Origin: an uncultured Bacteroidota bacterium
GTDB lineage: Bacteria > Bacteroidota > Bacteroidia > Bacteroidales > 4484-276
Length of the DNA: 49,117 nt
Assembly: GCA_903944895.1 (NCBI GenBank)
Contig: CAJATL010000315.1
Coordinates: forward strand, 1 to 49,117
Direction: 5' to 3'
Made by a program: the position numbers and the translations under genes. This document shows, one piece after another, positions 42,920-49,117 of the stretch (position 1 is the stretch's first letter; each line of letters begins with the position of its first letter). The notes under the pieces were generated by a model that made no database searches, was not told where the DNA came from, and saw nothing but the letters and a program-made list of their open reading frames with translations.

Positions 42920-43211
42920 AGAATTTTAATTTTTGATGAATATTAAATAATTAAGGTTGCTAAAGTACAAAAATGGAGTAATATGATGAGGTTACTTTTC
43001 GGACTTAAACTTAATTTTTACTTTATCAATGATTATTTCCATTTCATTGATTGAAGGTATTTGAAACTAAATTATCTTTATTGACTCAATAAGTATTTAT
43101 ACGCCAAAAAAAAAGGGTATTAAAGGTCTTGTTCAAAATTTGGCTTCCATCTACTTTTACCTTCGGATTTTTGTATTTATTTGAGATTTTTTTTAACGAA
43201 TAATTTGACGA
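42920..43211. other. Divergent spacer before the Hdr-like operon
   Basis: 292 AT-rich bp between the divergent peptidase gene and hdrC1. It must hold promoters for both, but I found no box that clearly matches TAnnTTTG with a -33 element; TACCTTCG near 43160 is a one-mismatch candidate for the Hdr operon. No other structure seen. Confidence 0.4.
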
Positions 43212-43925
43212 ATGCTGACGATTTATGATCAACTAATGCAGGATGTTCGCATTGTGGAGGGATTGAAATCCTGCATGAATTGCGGCGTTTGCACTGCTAT
43301 TTGTCCTGCTGCCGAATTTTACCACTACGACCCGCGAATGTTGGTTACCATTGTTCAATCGAGGGACGAAGAACGCCTTTTAGAACTGCTTAAAAGCGAA
43401 ACCATCTGGTATTGCGGGCAATGCATGTCGTGCAAATCCCGCTGCCCGAGAGGAAATGTTCCCGGACTGGTGATTATGGGCCTGCGGTATCTTTCTCAAA
43501 AGTTAGGCTATTTCGTCGAATCTGAAAAAGGAAGACAACAATTTGCCATCAAGCGCACGGTTGGTGATAATATTCTAAAATTTGGATATTGTGTTTATCC
43601 CGATTCGGTGGTTCCGGAATTACACCCTGAACAAGGCCCTGTGTGGGATTGGGCTTACCAACATCTCGACGAAATTTACGATCGGATGGATGGAAATTAC
43701 AAGAAAGAGGGTCCGGGAGTTTTCCGGAAAATTTCTGTCGAAACCCTCGATGAGTTAAAAGAAATCTTTAAAGTTACCGGTGGCTCGGATTTGTACCAGA
43801 AAATAGAGGAATTTTCAGAAATCAAAGCTGCCGAAATGGGCATCAATTTTGGCCCGGGCACCGACAACGATTATTTCAGGCATACCTATTTTAGCAATAA
43901 CGGCGAACATACACGCGAAGAATAA
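43212..43925 (+). CDS. hdrC1: Heterodisulfide-reductase-like subunit HdrC1 (di-[4Fe-4S] protein)
   Basis: 237-aa soluble iron-sulfur protein. Two complete ferredoxin motifs are present: C21, C24, C27, C31 (CMNCGVCTAIC) and C68, C71, C74, C78 (CGQCMSCKSRC). Beyond residue 100 it has an unusual long tail with HPEQGPVWDW, KEGPGVFRKISVETLDELKEIFKVTGG and a final GEHTREE, which to my memory matches HdrC1 of sulfur-oxidation sHdr clusters better than methanogen HdrC; this should be tested. It relays electrons within the predicted HdrCBA complex. First gene of a five-gene operon, 8 bp before hdrB1. Confidence 0.85.
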   Translation: MLTIYDQLMQDVRIVEGLKSCMNCGVCTAICPAAEFYHYDPRMLVTIVQSRDEERLLELLKSETIWYCGQCMSCKSRCPRGNVPGLVIMGLRYLSQKLGYFVESEKGRQQFAIKRTVGDNILKFGYCVYPDSVVPELHPEQGPVWDWAYQHLDEIYDRMDGNYKKEGPGVFRKISVETLDELKEIFKVTGGSDLYQKIEEFSEIKAAEMGINFGPGTDNDYFRHTYFSNNGEHTREE

Positions 43926-43933
43926 AAAGTAAT

Positions 43934-45025
43934 ATGGAAAATACGTCAAAAAAAATCATCTGGAAAGAATATCAAAAGGAAATCGCTGACGACCATTTCT
44001 TTTATGTCAGAAGTTGCATCAGACAGACCTTTTTTCCAGGATCTGAAAGCTTTTTTCTCAAATTTATGCGCGACGAATTAGGCAAAGATGTCTTTGAAGA
44101 TGCCCGTCATACAACCTGCACAGGCATTGGATTCCATGGAGACGTGGTGCCACAGGATACCATCATGACCGTTGTTGCGCGCCATTTCGCACTGATGACA
44201 GAAGCTGGTTATAAAAATATTGCAATTTCCTGTGTGACCTCTTTTGGCATTTATTCCGAAATTCTCGAAACCTGGAAACATTTCCCCGAAATCGAAGTGC
44301 GAATCAGGGAAAGCCTGAAAAAAGCAACCGGCAGGGAGTTTGAAATCCCTGAAACCATCGCCCACACCTCTGATATTATCTACAAATTCAGGGATGAAAT
44401 TGCAGCAAAAGCCAGATTTCCGCTAATCAATAAAAATACAGGCGCTCCTTTAAACATTGTCGAACACATCGGTTGTCACTATTCTAAAATGTTTCCTGAA
44501 TATGGCGTTGGCGGAGCCGAATTCCCGCAAGTTTTGGTCGGGATGATTAAAGCCTGGGGAGGAAAAGTGATCGATTATCCTGAGCGCCGCCATTGCTGCG
44601 GGTTCGGATTCAGGCAGTACCTCATTCAGGCAAACAGGGGGTATTCGGTTTCAAACTCCAAAAAGAAATTCGATTCGATGAATCCATACAAACCCGATGC
44701 GATAATTGCAAATTGCCCTGGATGCTCCATGTTTATGGACAAATGGCAATACACCATTGCTGAGATGGAAGGAACAACTTATGGAAATGAAGGTTTGGGT
44801 ATTCCGGTGCTGACCTATGAAGAATTTGCGGGACTGGTTTTAGGCTACGACCCCTGGGATCTGGGTTTGCAGATGCATCAGGTGCAGATCGAAACATTGC
44901 TCGATAAAATGGGAATTCCTTATGACGCGTCAAAAAAATACAAAACAAAGGATGGTAAAGATATTGGGCAACCAGTAATTCCGGATTTACTTAAAGTTGG
45001 CCAAACAATACACTCATGCTGTTAA
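43934..45025 (+). CDS. hdrB1: HdrB-like subunit with one degenerate CCG domain
   Basis: 363-aa soluble protein of the CCG family that in HdrB holds non-cubane [4Fe-4S] clusters at the disulfide-cleaving site. The second CCG domain is intact: C181, C221-C222-G, C261-x-x-C264. The first is not: it keeps C28, then C62-T-G instead of CCG, and C100-V-T-S instead of CxxC, leaving three of five cysteines. One normal non-cubane cluster is therefore expected. The final residues are HSCC. Partner of HdrC1 and HdrA by operon position; the true substrate is unknown. Confidence 0.82.
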   Translation: MENTSKKIIWKEYQKEIADDHFFYVRSCIRQTFFPGSESFFLKFMRDELGKDVFEDARHTTCTGIGFHGDVVPQDTIMTVVARHFALMTEAGYKNIAISCVTSFGIYSEILETWKHFPEIEVRIRESLKKATGREFEIPETIAHTSDIIYKFRDEIAAKARFPLINKNTGAPLNIVEHIGCHYSKMFPEYGVGGAEFPQVLVGMIKAWGGKVIDYPERRHCCGFGFRQYLIQANRGYSVSNSKKKFDSMNPYKPDAIIANCPGCSMFMDKWQYTIAEMEGTTYGNEGLGIPVLTYEEFAGLVLGYDPWDLGLQMHQVQIETLLDKMGIPYDASKKYKTKDGKDIGQPVIPDLLKVGQTIHSCC

Positions 45026-45062
45026 AAGGTTTCAGGATGATTAATTTTTCGAAATTCATTTT

Positions 45063-46100
45063 ATGATCCAAAACAAAATTGCAGTTATTGGCGGTGGTAT
45101 CGCCGGAATGGAAACAGCAATCCAGCTTGACCGGCTTGGCTATTCGGTTGATTTAATCGAAAAAGAAAATGCACTGGGCGGCCATGTGAAAAATTGGTTC
45201 AAACTCTTCCCAGACCGCAGGCCTGCAAGCGAAATTCTCGAAATCCTGTTTTCGAAATTAAAGCTGTCAAACGTCAATATAAAAACATCGGCAATCATCA
45301 AATCTTTCGAAAACAAAAACGATAAAATCCTTCTTTACGACCATGAAAATGAAGTAAAATCGTATGATGCGCTTGTTTTATGTACGGGTTTTGATTTGTT
45401 TGATGCAAGACGCAAGGAAGAATACGGTTTTGGAATTTATGAAAATGTCATCACTTCAGCCGGACTGGAAGAGTTGTTTACCACGGGCGAAATCAGGACT
45501 AAACAAGGGAATATTCCAAAGCGGGTCGGTATTGTCCACTGCGTTGGTTCACGCGATGAGCAGTGCGGAAACCATTATTGTTCGAAATCATGCTGTGTGA
45601 GTGCTGTGAAGCAGGCTATCGAAATCCGTGAAATGCTTCCGGCTACCGAAGTATTTTGTTTTTACATGGACCTGCGCATGTTTGGGCCTCATTATGAAGA
45701 ATTATACCGCGAATCCCAGGAAAAATGGGGCATTCAGTACATTCGTGGCCGTGTTTCGGAAGCCGCCGAAAATGCCGATGGAAGTATTCAGGTTAAAGCT
45801 GAGGACACCCTCACAGGTCGCCCCTTAAAAATGAATGTTGATATGCTCGTTTTGATGGTCGGAATGGAACCCGGAAAAGATACGCAGGAAATAGCTCGTG
45901 AGTTATCGTTAAAAACAGGCGATAACAGGTTTTTCAGGTCGTCGGATGAACATTATCATACAAACTTTTCGGGACAGCATGGAGTGTTTTTTGCCGGAGC
46001 TGCTTCGGCACCCATGAATATCACCGATTCGATTAACCATGCAAGGTCTGCCGTTTTGGAAGTCGATAAATTTTTAAAGGGAAAATTAACCTCCAATTAA
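45063..46100 (+). CDS. hdrA: HdrA-like FAD protein, short form
   Basis: 345-aa flavoprotein. The FAD-binding start is IAVIGGGIAGMETAIQL; an HdrA-type cysteine cluster follows: C160 (HCVGSRDEQ), C168, C173, C177 and C178 (YCSKSCC). It lacks the N-terminal insertion and the two C-terminal ferredoxin modules of methanogen HdrA (over 600 aa), so it matches the length of sHdrA-type proteins. No bifurcation partner such as MvhD or FlxABCD is encoded nearby. It would pass electrons between a bound flavin and the HdrC/HdrB iron-sulfur chain. 37 bp after hdrB1. Confidence 0.85.
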   Translation: MIQNKIAVIGGGIAGMETAIQLDRLGYSVDLIEKENALGGHVKNWFKLFPDRRPASEILEILFSKLKLSNVNIKTSAIIKSFENKNDKILLYDHENEVKSYDALVLCTGFDLFDARRKEEYGFGIYENVITSAGLEELFTTGEIRTKQGNIPKRVGIVHCVGSRDEQCGNHYCSKSCCVSAVKQAIEIREMLPATEVFCFYMDLRMFGPHYEELYRESQEKWGIQYIRGRVSEAAENADGSIQVKAEDTLTGRPLKMNVDMLVLMVGMEPGKDTQEIARELSLKTGDNRFFRSSDEHYHTNFSGQHGVFFAGAASAPMNITDSINHARSAVLEVDKFLKGKLTSN

Positions 46101-46109
46101 TTATTCATT

Positions 46110-46478
46110 TTGGAAACACCTGAAAATAATAAAACCCGGTTTGGATTTGGCCTGACGAAAGGCCGGCAAATTGATTACGACGCCAACGACAAAAAACTCT
46201 GTCGGTTTGTTGTCGAAAATGAGCCATCGCTGCTGTTGTGCATCGGTTGCGGAGGATGCACGGCCACTTGCACCGCAGCAGGTTTTACCGATTTTAATTT
46301 CAGGAAACTTCATCATTTACTCCGGCGCGGCGAAGTCTTCAATCTCGAAAAGAGCATGAAAAACTGCATGCTCTGCGGCAAATGCAAACTTGTTTGTCCA
46401 CGCGGGGTAAATACCCGAAATGTGATTTTTTCACTAAAACGGGCTTTTAAAATGACTGATTTTTCGAAAACCCAGTAA
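46110..46478 (+). CDS. hdrC2: HdrC2-like di-[4Fe-4S] protein
   Basis: 122 aa. Two cluster motifs: C44, C47, C50, C54 (CIGCGGCTATC) and C86, C89, C92, C96 (CMLCGKCKLVCPRG). No hydrophobic segment. The only plausible start is the TTG at 46110, since no ATG precedes the first cysteine in this frame and it begins 9 bp after hdrA. It probably links HdrA to the membrane-anchored subunit that follows after 78 bp. Confidence 0.82.
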   Translation: METPENNKTRFGFGLTKGRQIDYDANDKKLCRFVVENEPSLLLCIGCGGCTATCTAAGFTDFNFRKLHHLLRRGEVFNLEKSMKNCMLCGKCKLVCPRGVNTRNVIFSLKRAFKMTDFSKTQ

Positions 46479-46556
46479 ACAAAACTTAAAATTCATGGTC
46501 AAAGCTTTGATGAAAATTGGACAATCTGAACCTTTCAAATACATTTTTGAGCTAAG

Positions 46557-48416
46557 ATGAAATACTACGATCCGTTTATTTTGCCTTTTACCATTGGCCT
46601 TTATTTCATTTTTACTTTTTTGGTTGTAAAATATGCAATCTGGATTTTCCGTCTCCCCAAACCAGATCTCATAAAAATTGGAAAAGGATTTTTTACGGTA
46701 AAAACCTTTTCGGCAACTAAGGAAGTTTTCATGGAAAGCCTCCTGCATCGCAAGGTTTTCAAGGTAAATCCGGTGTTAGGATACATGCACATGAGCCTTG
46801 CAATGGGTTGGTTTTTGCTTATTCTCTTTGGAAAAATCGGGACCTTATCCTTTAGCCAGGATTTCTTTAACCCTGTTCACTATGCCATTTTCTTTAAATT
46901 TTTCGAACCTGAGGATCCACATTTCTTCTACTCGAAAACGTATTATTTTTTAATGGATACTTTCCTGCTTTTTATACTTACAGGGGTAGGACTGGCGGTA
47001 TTCAAAAGATTCAGATCAAAAATTTTTGGGTTAAAGAAAACCACAAAAACAAAATTGGGCGATAAGTTTGCGCTTTCGGCATTGTGGCTGATTTTCCCTT
47101 TCAGGCTATTGGCAGAGAGTTTTACCAGCGGATTGCACCATTCGGGGCATTATCTCACCGGCAGCCTTGGTATTTTCTTTGCAGGATTTTTACCCCTCGA
47201 AATGCTTGTTTATCCTTCCTGGTGGGCTTACAGCCTGGCGCTGGGCGTTTTTTTTGTGGCCTTGCCATTTTCCCGCTACACGCACATCCCAACCGAGATG
47301 TTCCTGATTTTCCTGCGGAATTATGGGATTAAAACCGGAAATGAATTTTCGGGTTTCAGCCAGGCAGAAATCCTTTCCTGCTCTCGTTGTGGAATTTGTA
47401 TCGATAAATGCCAATTGACGGTTGCAGGTTGTGAAAATGCCCAACCTGTTTATTTTTTACAGGATTTAAGAAACAACGAACTAACCCCTGAACTTGCCAT
47501 GAACTGCCTCCAGTGTGGGCGGTGTGAGGAGTTTTGCCCCGTTGGCATCGACATCAAAAAGCTTCGACTGATCCCCCGAAATGAACTGACCTCCGATAAT
47601 GCTGATTTCGGTTATCTGCCTGCTGCCGAAACCCGGAAGGCTGAAGTTGTTTTCTTTGCAGGTTGTATGACGCATCTTACACCTGGCATAAAAAAAGCCA
47701 TGAAAAATATCCTTGACCAGGCTGAAATTGATTATTGGTTTTTGGATGAAGATGGAGGAGTTTGCTGCGGAAGGCCGCTGATTCTTGCCGGTGAGATGGA
47801 TTCTGCGCGCCAACTGATCGATTACAACCGGAAGTTGATTTTCGACTCAGGGGCAAAAATCCTGGTCACCTCCTGCCCTATTTGCTTAAAAGTGTTTAAA
47901 AAGGAATATCATCTTGATGTCGAAATCCTGCATCATTCTGAGTTTATCCTGCGACTTGTCGAACAAGGACAAATCAGGTTGAATAAACAGCTCACGAGAA
48001 TTGCTTACCATGATCCTTGTGAACTTGGAAGAGGAAGCGGAATTTATGATGAACCTAGAAATCTGATTAACAAAACCGGAACGCTTGTCGGATCGGAAAC
48101 CGAAAGAGAACAAGCATTGTGCTGTGGCAACAGCCTGGGAAGTTTCCGGTTATCGGCCGCTCACGCCGATCATATCATGAAAGATGCCCTGGATTCGTTG
48201 TCAACCGGTAATCCCGATATTTTGGCAACTTCATGCCCTCTATGTAAAAAGACCTTTTCGAAAGCCGGAAAAATTCCTGTAAAAGACATTGCGGAACTTA
48301 CCGCAGAAGCGATGTCCAGCAACAAAGATTCGATTCCTGAAAAGAAAGATTTTCCGGAAAAAAATATGGATTTTGCTGAATGCCGTGTATGTGAGTTGGA
48401 AGAAGAAATTATTTGA
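46557..48416 (+). CDS. Membrane-anchored HdrE/HdrD (DsrMK, EtfD-like) fusion
   Basis: 619-aa fusion protein. Residues 1-250 have about five membrane helices (8-31, 74-96, 128-150, 169-190, 203-240) of the NarI/DsrM/HdrE type with histidines suited to heme b and quinone binding (H78, H108, H194, H195, H198, H243). Residues 270-330 hold two [4Fe-4S] motifs (C275, C278, C281, C285; C317, C320, C323, C327). Residues 365-565 hold two complete CCG domains (C370, C403-C404-G, C440xxC443; C488, C522-C523-G, C560xxC563). The architecture is that of EtfD/FeSBCP and fused HdrED, which connect soluble donors to menaquinone. A further CxxC occurs near the C-terminus (C609, C612). Last gene of the operon. 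Confidence 0.85.
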   Translation: MKYYDPFILPFTIGLYFIFTFLVVKYAIWIFRLPKPDLIKIGKGFFTVKTFSATKEVFMESLLHRKVFKVNPVLGYMHMSLAMGWFLLILFGKIGTLSFSQDFFNPVHYAIFFKFFEPEDPHFFYSKTYYFLMDTFLLFILTGVGLAVFKRFRSKIFGLKKTTKTKLGDKFALSALWLIFPFRLLAESFTSGLHHSGHYLTGSLGIFFAGFLPLEMLVYPSWWAYSLALGVFFVALPFSRYTHIPTEMFLIFLRNYGIKTGNEFSGFSQAEILSCSRCGICIDKCQLTVAGCENAQPVYFLQDLRNNELTPELAMNCLQCGRCEEFCPVGIDIKKLRLIPRNELTSDNADFGYLPAAETRKAEVVFFAGCMTHLTPGIKKAMKNILDQAEIDYWFLDEDGGVCCGRPLILAGEMDSARQLIDYNRKLIFDSGAKILVTSCPICLKVFKKEYHLDVEILHHSEFILRLVEQGQIRLNKQLTRIAYHDPCELGRGSGIYDEPRNLINKTGTLVGSETEREQALCCGNSLGSFRLSAAHADHIMKDALDSLSTGNPDILATSCPLCKKTFSKAGKIPVKDIAELTAEAMSSNKDSIPEKKDFPEKNMDFAECRVCELEEEII

Positions 48417-48463
48417 GTTTTACACCGGTTTTTCTTCTCAAACTCAACCGGGATTGTATTTTT

Positions 48464-49117
48464 TTATTTCACCAGCGAAGTAATCGGAAACGCCAGGTTC
48501 TTTGCTCCTGTAAAAACAGCTTTTACTGACCCGACCAAAATTTTGGCTTCGACAAGGATGGGAATTTTATTTCGGTCATCGGTAATCCAGACAAATAAAT
48601 CTTCACCACCACTAAAAATTGTTCCCGGCACCAGCAGGGCAGCAAACTTATGGCAGCGATAAATGCTGCCATCATAATTTTCGATGGTTTCGATTCCGAG
48701 ATATTTTCCATACAAATCACAAACTTCACCGTCGATAACCATTCTGAAAGGGATTTTTTCGCCAACAAACATCCCTGAATAATCGAGTGTACGGGCATAA
48801 TAAACGGCTGTTTGAACATCCAGAACAAAGCCATTCAAATCGAGAGTCTGGCTTGAAAGTGGTTTGTTGGAATTTTCGGTTTTGGTGTGAATTTTCGAGT
48901 TTGGATAATCAAATTCAACAATTTCTTTAGCGTAATAATCGCCTTCAAAACTTTGCCTGGAATAGCTTAAAGGCACCAGAGTTTTGGCATCGGCAACCGA
49001 TTCGAACTGTTCGCGAACCTTGTAAATCCAGTCGTAGGCTATAATTGACCTGCCTTCACTTTTAAAATGGAAAACCGGTTTTTCGTTAATCTTCTCCTTT
49101 TCAACTTCAAAGCTTAC
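48464..49117 (-). CDS. DUF3108 domain protein, 5' end beyond the window
   Basis: Partial: the frame is open to the window edge at 49117 (218 codons visible). The visible part reads FHFKSEGRSIIAYDWIYKVREQFESVADAKTLVPLSYS and continues with FEGDYYAKEIVEFD and AVYYARTLDYSGMFVGEKIPFRMVIDGEVCDLYGKYLG, the pattern of DUF3108, a periplasmic beta-rich domain of unknown function in Bacteroidota and Proteobacteria. A GTG at 48976 is not the real start, because the conserved domain begins upstream of it. It converges with the Hdr-like operon, 47 bp apart. Confidence 0.8.
   Translation of the reverse strand, partial: VSFEVEKEKINEKPVFHFKSEGRSIIAYDWIYKVREQFESVADAKTLVPLSYSRQSFEGDYYAKEIVEFDYPNSKIHTKTENSNKPLSSQTLDLNGFVLDVQTAVYYARTLDYSGMFVGEKIPFRMVIDGEVCDLYGKYLGIETIENYDGSIYRCHKFAALLVPGTIFSGGEDLFVWITDDRNKIPILVEAKILVGSVKAVFTGAKNLAFPITSLVK

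Noticed and set aside
43212-48416. Assignment as a sulfur-oxidation sHdr locus
   Set aside because: Gene order and HdrA length are similar, but no lbpA, tusA, dsrE or rhodanese gene is present and the last subunit is membrane-fused; the name is not justified from this window.

Overview
The window looks like a chromosomal segment of an anaerobic or facultatively anaerobic member of the Bacteroidota, probably of the Bacteroidales/Marinilabiliales type. The evidence is a type IX secretion C-terminal sorting domain, many -7 promoter boxes of the form TAnnTTTG with few Shine-Dalgarno sequences, a long NusB, a PUR/DUF3276 protein, a LytTR response regulator, the futalosine menaquinone route (MqnA), and the gene run parA-parB-DUF5683-dapB-lepB. 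This placement comes from gene content only. I recognised no rRNA, tRNA or CRISPR array.

Layout. 1-2.4 kb: the tail of a T9SS-secreted protein and a complete T9SS-secreted Asp-box propeller protein whose sorting domain is an exact copy of that tail. 2.5-4.9 kb (minus strand): lplA, a small acidic protein and truA. 5.3-11.4 kb (plus): an NAD-reducing group 3d [NiFe]-hydrogenase operon, hoxF-hoxU-hoxY-hoxH-hoxW, followed by a dihydroorotate-dehydrogenase-like gene that lacks the usual catalytic cysteine. 11.4-15.0 kb: palindromic repeats, a nucleotidyltransferase two-gene cassette, a serpin lipoprotein and three small lipoprotein or secreted genes. 15.1-22.8 kb: mqnA, yidC, pyrG, a ParDE-type toxin-antitoxin pair, a long-form GAPDH and an isoprenylcysteine-methyltransferase-like membrane protein. 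22.8-24.2 kb: an NTF2-like lipoprotein with a probable MITE inserted exactly in its stop codon. 24.2-33.6 kb (minus): lolA-like, ftsK, a DUF4412-like gene, lepB, dapB, DUF5683, parB, parA and DUF3276. 33.8-40.2 kb: nusB, a LytTR regulator, rlmD, aroK, a DUF1573 lipoprotein, yajC, a YbbR protein and coaE. 40.2-42.9 kb: a large non-coding cruciform repeat and a DPP5-like S9 peptidase. 43.2-48.4 kb: a heterodisulfide-reductase-like operon. 48.5 kb to the end: a partial DUF3108 gene.

The most interesting region is the Hdr-like operon: hdrC1-hdrB1-hdrA-hdrC2 followed by one gene that fuses a NarI/DsrM/HdrE-like membrane domain, two [4Fe-4S] ferredoxin motifs and two CCG domains (HdrD/DsrK/EtfD-like). 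The C1-B1-A-C2 order and the short HdrA resemble the sulfur-oxidation sHdr set. Here the HdrB2 position is taken by a membrane-anchored, probably menaquinone-linked protein, and no sulfur-carrier genes are visible. I infer a membrane complex that passes electrons between an unknown soluble partner and menaquinone. The hydrogenase (H2/NAD) and mqnA (menaquinone synthesis) in the same window fit an organism with an anaerobic H2/NADH/menaquinone electron economy, but nothing in the sequence shows a direct link between them.
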